Assembly: GCA_032164295.1 (NCBI GenBank)
Contig: JAJHTX010000010.1
Coordinates: 1,178,001-1,242,000 of the forward strand
Length of the DNA stretch: 64,000 nt
Direction: 5' to 3'
From: Inonotus obliquus
Taxonomy: Eukaryota > Basidiomycota > Agaricomycetes > Hymenochaetales > Hymenochaetaceae
Shown here: piece after piece, positions 1-12,356 of the stretch
Position numbering within the stretch: the first letter of the stretch is position 1
Layout: every line of letters begins with the position of its first letter
The notes under the pieces: generated by a model
Database searches by the model: none
Told to the model about the DNA's origin: nothing
The model's input: the letters and a program-made list of their open reading frames with translations, nothing else
Position numbers and translations under genes: made by a program

Positions 1-873
1 TTGACAAGTGGGTGTCTCAGTTCCGATTTTATCATCTCTAATTCATAAATAGAAGAGTCTACCTCGCTAGGTTCAGATGGTATCTTCTACCTGAGCCTGT
101 CATTCCGTTCACCATCGACTCCTCCACGAGTCTATTAAAACAGACGCTTTCTATTGCTTACTGATCCTGTTTAATATTCTTTCCAGATGGAGAACGTTTA
201 CGCTCACCCCGCTTTGGACGCGGTTTTTCCTTCTCGACTCTCGGGAATGTCCCCATATATCACGCCTTCACGTCGCAGACAAGTCTCAGAACCAACTATA
301 CCACTTTGCAGAACAACCGAGATAACCAAGCGATGCGACGAAAGCTGCAGTGTCGCCGATACACAAAGTGCGAGCCTCAGACGCAGTAATCAGGGAGCTT
401 CGCAAAGGCTTAAACGTAATGTTTGTCTGAAAAATTTTCTTTCACCTCTCGGAGGCTCAACGACGCAGAAGAATCTATGATTCCAGGCCCCTACAACAAA
501 GCCCACTGCCAGGGTGTAGATGACGATCCGATAAGGTCGAAACATTCTTCTTCGAAGAAAGGATCACCCGAAGGTGGTTCGCACACTCGCATCACAGGTC
601 ATGCAAGAAGATACACCGATGATCTTTGTGAGTATACAAACAGACTTGTTGCGAAGCTGAATGCATGACCTGCTTTTCACGTAGCGAACGCGTCAGCGGT
701 CAGCTTCGAGAGACAGAGAAGGCGAATCATAGCGGCGTATCGCCTGGATGTTACATTCTATTGAAGCAACGATGTACACGGGGAGAGACCAAGTGGTAGA
801 TGAGAAAATCAAGGTATTCAACAGCTACTGTCCATTTTTCAATTTAATTTCTGAATACTATTCGTCGCCAACT
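1..873. other. No supported gene
   Basis: Two short plus-strand open frames lie here (187-480 and 423-668). They overlap in different frames, show no recognisable motif and join into no larger exon structure. I see no RNA gene or repeat. The right end is the 3' flank of the minus-strand gene that stops at 874. Confidence 0.5.
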
Positions 874-2185
874 TCATGTACTGCCACTTATGTACATCGA
901 TCCCATGCGACCCAGGATTACGCCTTGTCCCTGGAGCGGGAGGGGAGGATCCAGCTCAGCGGACGTCGTGCTCTTCGGGACGAGCCTCACCGTTGCCATC
1001 CCCGACTCGAGCAGGCCTGGCGAGACGGGCCGTGCGTGCGGGAAGTAGGGATCTGGGCTTGTAGGAGGCGTGAAAAACCATTCCGAGTCCGTTTCCGCCT
1101 CCAACAGCTCATCATCAGCGAAGTGTGCTTCAGCGTGCCATTGCCTCACAGGATTGACGGAGACGTCCAGGTTGTTGATATCGGCCGTCCTCTCTAATCG
1201 GGCTGCGCGAGCCCAGCCGTCTTCGTCCTCAGAAGCGTCCGGGGAGTACCTGAACGAGCCCCGACGGTAATCCACCCGTCCTCTATTTAGCGACTCCTCA
1301 TCCTCCTCCGGCTCCGGCTCTGCCTCGAATGCGCCCCACCACTCGGCTGCCTCCTCGCTGCTCTCGATCTAGACGAGGATTGTCAGAATCGGGAGAAGAA
1401 TATATGAAGGCGCACGTACCAATGCCCTGCAGAGCTTGAATATTGATGGAGGGAGTTCACCATGATGATGGTGTAGGTGAATAGGGAGATCCGGGCTGGG
1501 GATGCGGCAACCGCGGATCATGGGGATGGGGATCGGAGCAGCGACCTTCGGCGCGGGCGGCCGGACTCGCGTCGTCCTGAACGGAGACGATCTGGGTGGC
1601 TTGAAGGTTGATGGTCCCGCCGTCTGATGAAGCTGAGTAGCTGGAACGCGGCCTCGTAACGGTAAAGCACTGCCATCGAAGAGAGGGGGAGGTCGGATCT
1701 TCCTCTGTTTCACCTAATGGGCTCGAAGTGAGTAACCGGTATGTGGTCGAGCTATGATATAACACGAACCGGGTTGAAAGGCTTGGGCTTGGGCGCTGCA
1801 TCAACACTCGGCTGCGTCGCTACAGGCCGCTGTTCTTCGTTAGCGTGGTTCACGACCTGATGGGAATGCGTTGAGTGGCTTGAATATGAGGATATAAAGA
1901 CAAGGTTACCTCTTCGAAATGGGCCAGAGCACCCCGGATTGCTAGCTGCCGCATTGGACGCGGCTGATGGAGCTCGATCCTCTTTGCCCGAGGCTTGCGC
2001 AGTGTTACGTTTTCGTAGATTGAAGGAGGCTGGTCGTTGAGATCTAGAATGCTGAGCAGTTGCTCGACCTCAGGATTCACGACAGCCTCGGCTTCATTCG
2101 CGACACGGTTACACTCCGCCGTTGTGGGTATACGCCTCCAATATCCAAGTGGTTGATGACCCACGTTCGTGACGGTACGCGGCAT
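874..2185 (-). CDS. Uncharacterised 383-residue protein, four exons
   Basis: Function unknown. Four exons join without breaking phase: 2185-1910, 1856-1770, 1713-1420 and 1368-874, with three phase-0 introns of 53, 56 and 51 nt. The start is the ATG that opens MPRTVTNVGHQPLGYW; the same frame stays open upstream, so a longer first exon is not excluded. The middle is rich in proline, arginine and alanine and includes a run of four histidines. The last exon starts with an acidic stretch (EPEPEEDEE) followed by more acidic and polar sequence, and the protein looks largely disordered. There is no signal peptide, membrane segment or familiar domain. The neighbour at 2717-4940 is on the same strand and unrelated. 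The clean four-exon phase agreement makes a real gene likely even though the product is unrecognised. Confidence 0.7.
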
Positions 2186-2580
2186 GGCAGAGAGCAGTGT
2201 ATTGGAATAGAATGCGAGCGGGTGGCGGGAACGCGCGAGAGTGTGGAGAGATAGATGGTTGAAGTAGGATGATTGCTTCCGCCGCGCCTTGTTATACTCA
2301 AGGATTCTGTGGCCCACAGCCAAGAACGGCAGATGCCGATGTCGTTGGAAAGCCTCAAATCCTTTTAGCCGCTTTGTGGAACGCTCTGACCATAATGGTC
2401 AACAGTTTCTATTGTTGCGAAAGTTGTGGGCCATTGTTATTGGACTTGTACCGTCTTCTCGCTGCTGGAGATACTTCACGAGTTTTCCGTTATTATATTC
2501 AATCTTCCTATCTCCCCTCCCTTTACAGTACGACTTGACTGGTGAATGCAAATGGCTACTTATAGATTTGCTAGATATAG

Positions 2581-2662
2581 AGATTGGAAGACACATAGAT
2601 TGAGAGGCACATAGATTGAAAGGCACATGCAGATTGAAAGACATACAAATCGAAAGACAAAG
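2581..2662. repeat. 16-bp minisatellite, five degenerate units
   Basis: Five head-to-tail units of about 16 bp follow the pattern AGATTGAAAGRCACAT. They start at 2581, 2597, 2613, 2631 and 2647, and the later units drift. The array lies just beyond the stop codon of the minus-strand gene at 2717, probably in its 3' UTR or the intergenic spacer. Confidence 0.75.
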
Positions 2663-2716
2663 ACCATACTGGTTCGTGACCATCCATTAATCCTTTGATT
2701 CCTATCCGCAAATAAA

Positions 2717-4940
2717 TTATTCCAGAAGTCCCAAATCCTCCATATCCCGTTTCAGTCTCTTTAGTTCAGCAATAGGAAGTTCGTTCTTATCAATCCAACG
2801 TTTCAACTCTTCCACAGTCCGCAAATCAATCCCGGCTCGTGCAAACACTCCCTCAACTGTGTTGGAAAACTCGTCGCGTGTTTCTGAGGTTGGTAACGAG
2901 ATGAGAGCATTATCCGACGAGTTCTGGGAACTTTCAGTTAGCACATATCTTCCCATTTGTCAGTGAGGTTGAATAGCTTACAAGAACGATTTGAGGTTCG
3001 TCGTAGCAGGAAGGGTCCAGTTCGTCAACCTCCATTTCCGAATCCGAGGGTTCTGTGGTTTCCGCTTCGTTCTGTGGGTACATGAGCTCGTCACCGTCGT
3101 CATTGTCGCCATCATTATCCGTATCCGTACCCGCAATCATGTCTTCATTCACAAACGCAGCGCTTGGAGGGGTCTATTCAGAATTGATGTCAGTGTGCAT
3201 TTTCACTGGTTGTTGGGTGGAGTGACTTGCTAAAACTTCATCCCAAATGCCTGGCGGAGTAGATGGCCGCCCAACCTGGTGTTCTGCTTGAACGGTCTGG
3301 AAGCTGGGAGTTATGATACCCGTTGGAACCTTAAGCCCAGGACTCGGATTTGCCTCGACCGGCGGGGTGTTGGCGATGGTTTCACCCGTGTTGGCAAAAA
3401 CTTCGGTTCTTGCTATTAGATCCCGTATCTCGGCCTCTGTCTCCGGAAGTATCATGGGCACCGCCTTCCACCTGACCGACACAACAGCCTTCCTAGGCTT
3501 CACCGGGACGATTCTGACCTCATGATCACGTTTACCAGGACCTCGGCTTCGGAGAGGATGATTGTCGAATAAAATGAACGAATCGTCGGGAGTGAGTGAA
3601 CGTTTACGCTTCGAACCAGCAACATTGAGCGTAACGTGCTCATGGGGAGAGTCTTTGTATGTATCTTGTGGAGTTACTACATGCTGACCCGGATGCTGCT
3701 CCATGTTTTCGTCTTTCCGTGCTGGTGAGGGTGACACACGTGTCACTGAATTGCGACCTCGAGTTCGTAGATTGGTCAAGGGGGTTGGAATAACTTTGCT
3801 TTGTAACTTGATTTGAGGTTCGCTCGAAATGAGTATGACCTCGGGTCCTCCGACATGCTCTGCAACAGTACCCGGCTTTGGGGATGGAGAGCGTTCGGGG
3901 GCTGTCTCTGGAAGCGCATTTGAAGTGGGCAAGGACTTGGAGGTGGGTTCCGAGACTACGTTCGAGGTGGGCGGAGATGGGGACACGCGCACAGGCTCCG
4001 GATTTTCGATCGAAGTGGGCGGAGAGGCAACTGGAGATGGATCATTCTCCACCAACGAACTCGATTTCTTTGTGCCGCCATTCGATTTCGTATCGGAACC
4101 CATAAACTCCTGGAGATGTCTAACGAAAGCAGAGACCTCTTCCACATCATCAACTCCTACCCTCTTCGCCCAAATCTTATGTTTCCGCTCATCCGCTCCA
4201 GGGTCTCCTCTGTGTAGTCCTTGAAGTTTGAATCGTACCTCCTTTGTTAACCCTCGAAACACTAATCTTCTGGTGAGTATGCCATCATCTATTTTACCAA
4301 TTGATTTACACACCTGAAGCTCCTGATCTCTTGAGATACTTGAAATATTTCTTTACCTCACTCAGTGAAACCGCATATTCCGGTTGGCATGTCCAATACT
4401 CCAAGTGAGCGTGGTCTTCCTCATCAAGGACCTGGTAAAGCCAGCGTAGATGCATCCGTGTTCCTCCGGCTATCTGCCAAAAATCTAAATATGGAATGGA
4501 AATCAGCACTGCAAAACCACACGACCTTTCTGAATTAAAGTAAAGCGTTGAAACATACATCTCTCTTCTTCTTTTGCAGCTGGTCCTGCTGGTGCTAGTC
4601 TGGCCCTTGGCTTATTCTGATAAATTATACCAATTATAAGAGGTCAATAATATAAAGCTAAAATGAACAAACCAATGCTCTGGTGCTCTGAAACATCTTA
4701 TTTCTCTTCTTGAAGTAGGCCCACAGATCCAGCTCAGAGAACTGTGTATTTTCTGCAGCTCTTACTTGCTGAAGTAAAGATTCTTTATGCATATTGAAGA
4801 GTGGCATCAAGATATTGAACTTGACGTTGTCGTTTAGAAAGCCTAAACAATACAATTGTAAGAATATAAGAATATAGTTATAATGCCTCCTTACATTCAA
4901 GAATGGCTTGACCTTTCTTGTTAAGTGTCTGAAGTGACAT
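2717..4940 (-). CDS. Uncharacterised 622-residue protein, seven exons
   Basis: Seven exons join in phase: 4940-4895, 4842-4673, 4616-4559, 4484-4314, 4261-3237, 3173-2982 and 2923-2717. The start ATG opens MSLQTLNKKGQAIL. The first 150 residues look globular and hydrophobic-aromatic (for example TRMHLRWLYQVLDEEDHAHL). A long Ser/Pro/Thr-rich linker follows, with a basic patch (GSKRKR). Next comes a strongly acidic stretch (TDTDNDGDNDDGDE) and a helical, charged C-terminus. The N-terminal part faintly recalls Gag-like or transposon-captured proteins of Agaricomycetes, but there is no zinc knuckle, protease or reverse transcriptase nearby, and six introns argue against a retroelement. The exon 5/6 donor (GTTTTA) is weak, so that junction may be off. 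The 5' exons are much more AT-rich than the 3' exons. Confidence 0.65.
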
Positions 4941-6737
4941 TATTAAAAAATGTGTTCAGTTGTTTAGTTGTTCTAATAATAAATCAAATGTAAGATAACC
5001 ATTGATTGTAAATTAAAAAGATACTTACTAGAGTTAAAGTGTTCTGAGAAGTGAGAAAAGAAGTCACTAAAAGATTAGAGATTAGATTTGTTTCTGGTTC
5101 TTATAGACAAATAAGATAATGCTTATATAAGCAGGTTCTTGCTTGATGAGAGTAAGATGCTAGATGAGAAGAGGGTACTATCTGATCAAGCTATCCTTAT
5201 ATATACTTTATGCAGCCAAGAGATTATATAATGTAAGACATCTGAGATCATAAATCTTGAGAAAATCTAACCAAACAAGGTAAGCTCATCTCTAAGCCCC
5301 TGTTTCAGATATTCTAAAGAGGCTAGAAGGTTCTAGAAAATAACAAATAATGACTGAAAATGAGTCACTTTGTTATTGTTCTTCTTGACTCAGGTCAGGT
5401 AAGATAGTGGCTCTTTAAGGCATGCTCAGGTGAGCTGGTCCAGAGACCAGTGTCCGCCAGTGGCTGAGAAACCCATACTCAGCCAGTGTCAGCAATGCCT
5501 TTCCAACCTCTAGATTGGTCAGTTGCTAACCTAACATGTTATGTAAAGTGACCACAGTGCACTGAATGCAAGAGAAGAAGGTTGACTCAGCAAGGTAATC
5601 AAATGGCCTGTTCGATTGCCAACCAGATTAGAGGGATAATATACGTGTATACGTGCCCTCCGGGACACATCTGACCACACCTTTGTGAATGGTTCTCCTG
5701 GAAGCCACGAGCATTGTTAATGAGGCAGGTAATAAAGAAGTCTAATCTGCATCTGCAACGGAAGATGCAGAAGGCTGAAGGGGTGTGGATTTGTCAGGCT
5801 CTGCTGCTAGATCTCGAAACATTGCATTTGCGTGAAAATGTCAGCATAACCCCTCTCCTACTGCCGGGTGTCTCTGAGGGATGACAGGAACGATTCTCAT
5901 GGAAATCAGACGGGAGAACAAGGATGATTATCGACAGCTGCTCTGCGACGGCGACGAGGGGAGAAGTGTTGCGAAATGCTACCCATATGGCGACAGTCCG
6001 TAGTTCTACGGCACAGAATCGCACTCCTGAATGCAACTGCCGTGTGTTGCTAGCTGGGAATCTGACACGGAAGGAACTAGAGAGCATGGAACCAGCCAGT
6101 ACTTAAGAGAATTGAGATAATAGTCCTAGCTGCTGTACTTCCGCTATGAGCCTATTAGCCATCGTATTCGGCCATCGTCTGCAATGGGGCAAGCTTAGTT
6201 GTCCATCGGTCAGTCCTGAGTTTCTGCTTGACGAGCAAGGCACGCACCATCAGTCCATCACCCTTTAGCCACCTCAGAGCATTACAGTATTGGCGAAGTC
6301 CATAAGCATACCAGGTCGCTGAGTTCATCGTATTTTGCCAAAAGAATAGCAGGTAATGAATATGCTTGGCTTGGATACTTTGGTCTGGGATCAGCCGTGA
6401 CTTGCACGCGCGTAATGCACCAATTTTGGCAACCTACAAACTCACACCGAAAACTCGAAATGCGTTTTACCAACAACCACAACGCCCGCTCAGCGTCGCA
6501 GCATCCCTCGTCTTCGCACTTTGAAGAGCAAATTCTTGTGGGTCTGTCCATCAAAGAACGGCGCAAAACCGTTCGAAATTTGGCGAGATCACCGGTCATA
6601 CGTGTTCTACCGCCCTGACTTGCCCTTCCGACCTACAACACCTCTAGGCGATTTCTATCCTTTCAGACAAACTTCAAAGACCAGAATATCGTGACTTGAC
6701 GCTGCTTCGTATGCTATTCTAACCGCGTTCGCTTGCA
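4941..6737. other. AT-rich upstream region, no gene seen
   Basis: About 4941-5400 is clearly AT-rich, matching the first exons of the minus-strand gene at 4940. Small hairpins occur near 5430-5500, such as TGGCTGAG facing CTCAGCCA. No open frame here joins into exons. The right end is the promoter of the SWR1 gene that starts at 6738. Confidence 0.5.
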
Positions 6738-9700
6738 ATGGTGCGGTATAGGACGAAATCGACTGTGCCAACTGACCCGCAACCGGAACTGCACGCCAGC
6801 TCGTCAAGCGCACCCTCCGATCCCATCCTTTCAGAGCGAGACGCCTTGATTCAGGAGAGGCGGACTGAGTTGGGAAGGATCTTTAGCAGACATGACAGCC
6901 TGGTACGCCCCCTTGCCTTCTGCCCTATTCCTGGGCATTCATGAGGCGCTCATTCATCACAGATTCGCGAGCAATTCATGCTCGAAAATTACGGTCTGAT
7001 GCTTTTCTATGATCCTGATGTTCGTCAATTCCTGCCGTTCGTAGACACGTCTGACCATTGCTTAGGTTGCCAAGCAAGACCAGACCAACGAGTTTTTGCA
7101 GGTGCGCTTGCGTTCGGTTGCTTTCCGAAACGCAACACTGATCAATGCTGTATTAGTTCAAAAATAGGCATGACTTGATGCGGTTTATGCCCGGCGCAGA
7201 GCTCTCGCGTGCCACTAGGCGTGCTCAAACAGATCGTATTTCAGAGCTGTCCAAAGTCGCTGGACAATTTATATCTACACCTATCCCTTCCAAGTCTTCG
7301 GGCAGCGCCACCAAACCGAACGGCCTCACTTCCAGAGATTCCATCATCGCAAAAGGCAAACAGAAACAGTCGGTTTCAATTGCTGCAACTGAGGTGACAA
7401 ATGACAATCGTGTCAGTGCTAAAGCGTGGGGGAAACGAAAAGCTACGGAAACAAATCCAGAACAGGGTGCCATCCGTGATGATGGTTCAATGGATTCTAT
7501 CTCATCACGACGAATAAGATCAAAACTACGAGAAAGGCCGGAGGCTCCTTCTGGCTTGAATAGAGACTCTAACCGGAGGTCGCGATCTCAGTCGGTTTTA
7601 ACAGACGAGTCTTCATCTATCCGACTACCTTCCAGGACACCCCATAGACCTCTGCGTGATGAAAGAACGAGCTCTTTTGATGTCATGCCACCTGCTAAAA
7701 AGCGTCGTTTGGCGGACGATGAAGACGCTGTGCGACATCGGCTTCGCATCACCCTACAGCCCCCATCTGCAAGACCTTCGGCACCACCGCAGGTGGAACG
7801 GCCGACGACGTCCGGAAAGAGTCTTCCTGGAAAAACGCTTCCGTCGAACGTGATTGCTCGTCCCACCATTAGACGAATAAAACTGATCGTACGCCCTCCC
7901 GCACGGACTTACTCTTCTCCACGGCAAAGACCAGATCCCGCGGTTTTTGGTTACTGTTTACCGAAACTCTTGGCTTCGTACATAGAAATAGATGGCAAGT
8001 GCTATACCCCTGAGGGATTGGAAACCGCGGCCCAGCGGGACGCTCGCATACTCAATAGACTTGATGAGCTGAAGCGTCTGGGCCGATATCCCGATCAAAA
8101 AGTTGTCGACGCTGATACGTCTCCGAAATACCAGCAAGCTGATGCTTGGTCACTCGTCATATCGGAAGCAATTTCTGCTCGACAGTCACTCTCTCGACAT
8201 CGTTTCGGATATGGGGGAGCGCTCGCTGCAAGTATTCATTCCAAGCTTAACACGCACTGGGATCATATGAAGAAGGATATGGAGCGCGAACATGTCCAAG
8301 AGGAGCGACGACTGCGTACTTTGGCGAAATCGATGCTGAAGCTTGTCGTTGCAGAATGGAAAAGAGCGGTGTTCCATGTGCGGGAGCAACAGAGGTTGGC
8401 TTTCGAGGCGGAGGAGGCTCGTCGCGGGAAGCAACACCTTGATGCAATATTGGACCAAAGTGGACAGATACTGGAAAAACAGCAGCTCGAGCTTGTGAGA
8501 TCCGACTCATCGAGCGTGGACAGCGACGAAGACGAAGATGAAGAAGAGCATGATCTGGATGGTGAGACAGAGTTGGAAGGCAGTGATGGTGGCGAGGATA
8601 TCGAGGCTAGCGAGGCTGCGACGGATGTGGAGAAAGATGATGACGATGGCGCTCTTGTAACACTTCAGAGGAAACGACACGTTGAATTTCAAGTCCCACT
8701 CAATGACGTTGGTGTCGGGACAGATAAGCTGCTCATGGGGAAGGCGCCGCGGAAGACTTTTGCAGGTGCCGTATATGCTGATGAAGATGAAGAATCTCGA
8801 TCCCCTGATGTCGTAGAAACTCCCGCTTCATCTTTCGATGCACCCGAACCTGGCGATGAGATGGTTGTGGATAATGATGTTGGCACCCCTATGGATGTTG
8901 ACGACCACGAACAACCACTTCCTGGCACGGACAGTATATCATCTAAAGGCTCTCGGGAGTCATCATTTATGCAAGGTCTGCTTCCTTCGGATCCAGGACC
9001 GAACCCAGACTCAGAGGGTAATCCTGAAATGGGTAACGACTTGGAACACGAGTCGATCATGGTATCTGGCGAACCGTTTACGGAGATCTGGCTTGACTCA
9101 GATGCTATGCCATCTAAGCATCCTGTACTCCCTCTGCAACCCGTAGCCCAGTCCGAGGAGGATGCATCAACTACGCAATTTCCACGGGGTTCACCGTCGG
9201 ATCCGATCTCTGAGCCAAAGCTGCAGAATGGATCACTAGATCATGTCTATTATGGAGATTCAGCTGCAGACGATACAACAAGCAATATTATTCGTTCCGA
9301 TACCGGAGAAGCTTCGTCGAAAGTTAAAGTATCGCCCTCTGGACAAACTATCGGTGATACTGAAGCTAGTATGGTTCTTGACAAGGCAACTCTTCCAGAA
9401 GCGTCCGAGACGGACCAGAGAGAGGCTCGCTCTCAACAGGTCCTGGAGGGGAAACTGGAGGAACAGGAGAGCACTGATGCTGATAGTGACCATGAATCGG
9501 AATCTGAGTCGGAATGGGAGGTTCCTCCTGAATTGCAACCTTATGCCGTTGCCCGTGTGAAGTGGGAACCAGGGTCCAAGGTTTTGCCACCGTTGCTGCT
9601 ACGTGGGACTTTAAGACCTTATCAACAATCCGGACTTGAATGGCTAGCCTCTTTGTACAACAATGAAACGAACGGCATTCTTGCGGACGAAATGGGACTT

Positions 9701-12356
9701 GGGTACGCGTTGTTCTCCCTTAGGACCTTATCGAGTACTAATTATAGCCTACAGCAAAACGATCCAAACTATTGCGCTATTGGCGCATTTGGCCTGCGAT
9801 CGCGGTATCTGGGGGCCGCATCTCATCATAGTCCCGACGAGTGTTTTGCTCAACTGGGAGATGGAGTTCAAGAAGTTCTTGCCGGGTTTCAACATCCTTA
9901 GCTACCATGGTTCGACGAAACGGCGCAAGGAACTACGGCGGGGTTGGAATGACAAGTACGCCTTCAACGTCTGCATAACTTCCTACACTCTGGCTAGTCG
10001 CGATCAGCACATTTTCAAACGAAAGGCGTGGTATTACATGATCTTGGACGAGGCGCACATGATCAAAAACTTCAAGTCTCAGAGATGGAATATACTGCTC
10101 ATGTTCCGGTCCTACCGCCGTTTACTTTTGACTGGGACTCCGCTTCAGAACAACTTAACGGAACTGTGGGCCTTGCTGAAGTTCTTGATGTCCGGTACGA
10201 ATTTCGCGAATCAAAAGGAGTTCAGCGAGTGGTTTGGAAGTACGTCTCCATTCCCTGCATATGCAACTCATTCATTATCTAACCGTGTTTTTGTCAGTTC
10301 CATTGGAGAAGGCTATTGAACTTGGTAACCTACAAGATCAGGAAGTTCAGGATCAGGTTACAAAGCTCCACGAGATGTTGCGTCCATTCTTGCTCCGACG
10401 TATGAAGAAGGACGTGGAGAAGGAGCTGCCCAAGAAGTATGAACATCTTGTTCTTTGCAGGCTTTCAAAGCGGCAACGGTTCCTCTATGATGAGTTCATG
10501 TCGCGGAGGCAGACTCGCGAAGACCTTCAATCCGGTGTCTACCAGAAGGTCGCTAACATCCTTATGCAACTGCGAAAGGTCTGCAATCATCCGGATCTTT
10601 TTGAAGTTCGACCCGTCGTCACGTCTTTCGCGATGGAGAAGTCAGCAATTGCGGACTTTGAGATTAAGGAGATGCTTATTCGACGCCGATTTATTGAGGA
10701 AGAGGATCAGTCTTCACAAGTCAATCTTGACGCTCTTGGTCTGCAGTTTGCGCATCTCTGCAACACTTCTCGTGCCGCTGCTCAGTCTACAAGAATACTG
10801 GAGGAGAGTCTTGCCGCGGAGCTAATTGCAGCTTCGCCTGGCGAGCCGCCACCTCGAGATCTACGCACTATCGAGGGATATCGGAAGTACAACGCCTACC
10901 AGCATCGCTTATCCACGTATTTGCGCTATCAGCAGATGATCTATATAAACAGACTGAGGTGCAATCGACAGGTCCTGTATGGACTGGAGACGATCAACCT
11001 AGTGAGAAGGATGTATAACCCGCTCACAACTGCCTGTGAGGCAGACTTCATGTCAGAATGCAGACCAGCGAATCATCTCGTTAAGCCATACCTTCGACGA
11101 GCGGAAGAAATGACTGACTTGGTCGAGAAGTTTGCATTTGCCACACCAGTAGCCGTGGCTCGAGACATGCCAGAAATAGCGTTACGTGAGCTCCCTTGCG
11201 ATGCCATCGAAAGTCTTCCGGCAGACTTTGACTCCGTACTTCATGAACCTGCGGTTAGGCTTCAGATAGCATTCCCGGATCTTTCGCTTTTACAATACGA
11301 CTGCGGCAAGCTCCAAGAGCTCGATCGATTGCTTCGCGAACGGAAGAGCGGGGGACATAGAGTCTTAATATTCACGCAGATGACTCGAATTTTGGATATT
11401 CTCGAAATGTTCTTGAACTTCCGTGGCTACCTTTACCTCAGGCTTGACGGAGCGACGAAGATCGAGGATCGGCAGTATATTACTGAACGTTTCAACGCGG
11501 ATTCAAGGGTATTTGCGTTCATTGCCTCGTCACGATCGGGTGGTGTTGGTATCAAGTAAGTAACTCCATGTCGTTTGTTGGGCTCTATCTAATGAAGTAT
11601 CTAGTTTAACTGGTGCAGATACCGTCATTTTCTACGATAGTGATTTTAACCCCCAGATGGATAAGCAATGTGAAGACAGGTACGTCTGCTCTTCACTTTA
11701 TGCCAACCAAGGAATTAACTCTGACGCAACACACTAGAGCGCACCGCATCGGGCAAATCCGAGACGTTCACATCTACCGGTTCATCTCCCAATACACCGT
11801 CGAGGAAGCCATGCTCCGAAAAGCAAACCAAAAGCGCTCTCTAGACGACATTGTCATAACAAAAGGTGACTTTGACTGGAAGTCGTTCTTCCGTTCTGCG
11901 GAGCCTTCCTCCCCGTCTTCACCCATCTCTGCAACGCCCACCGCCAACCCGGTCACTAACTCGACGTTGGCTTCGATGAAGGCCAGTGCCCTGCAGAAAG
12001 CACTAGTGGAATTTGAGGACTTCGAGGACGCAGAGGCCGCGAAGGTTGCTGCAAGGGAGGAAGCGGAGCTTTTGGGTGAGGATCGAGCGGAATTTGGGTT
12101 AATAGATGGAGAAAGCGAAGGGAACGGACCGGAAGGCTCCGTGCCCCCAGAAACACCTACCACGGCTGGAGCTGTTTCGTTTGCGCCTATGACACCTGCT
12201 GATGAAGATGTCGATACTGAAGGGCTTGGAGTTGCCCGAGCTGAAACGGAAGACCTGGACGGTGAAGAGGAAGAGGAAGGAGGGACTACTGTCGACTATA
12301 TGATTAAATTCGTCCGGTCGGATTTTGAGTACTTTAAGGAGTGGAGACTTCCTTAG
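6738..12356 (+). CDS. swr1: SWR1-type chromatin-remodelling ATPase (H2A.Z exchange)
   Basis: Catalytic ATPase of the SWR1 complex. The family swaps H2A for H2A.Z in nucleosomes in the nucleus. Eight exons join in phase: 6738-6902, 6963-7019, 7066-7101, 7157-9702, 9755-10239, 10298-11555, 11605-11679 and 11738-12356, giving 1746 residues. A basic and then acidic N-terminus surrounds an HSA-like helical segment near residues 440-540 (HWDHMKKDMEREHVQEERR), the actin/Arp docking region. The Snf2 core starts near residue 905. The P-loop reads DEMGLGKT across intron 4, with Walker B DEAH, then LLTGTPLQNN, SGGVGI and AHRIGQ. About 200 residues separate the two ATPase lobes, the split that defines the INO80/SWR1 class. 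The HSA domain and the WGPHLIIVPTSVLLNWEMEFKK-like region favour SWR1 over INO80. At 1746 residues it is somewhat longer than yeast Swr1. An acidic C-terminal tail follows the second lobe. Confidence 0.95.

Noticed and set aside
187..668. Two overlapping short frames at the left edge
   Set aside because: Different frames, no motif and no intron that joins them.
2717..4940. Calling the uncharacterised gene a retrotransposon Gag
   Set aside because: Six phase-consistent introns, no zinc knuckle, and no protease, reverse transcriptase or LTR nearby.
4941..5700. AT-rich block as a DNA transposon
   Set aside because: Only short local hairpins were found; no terminal repeats paired with a target duplication.
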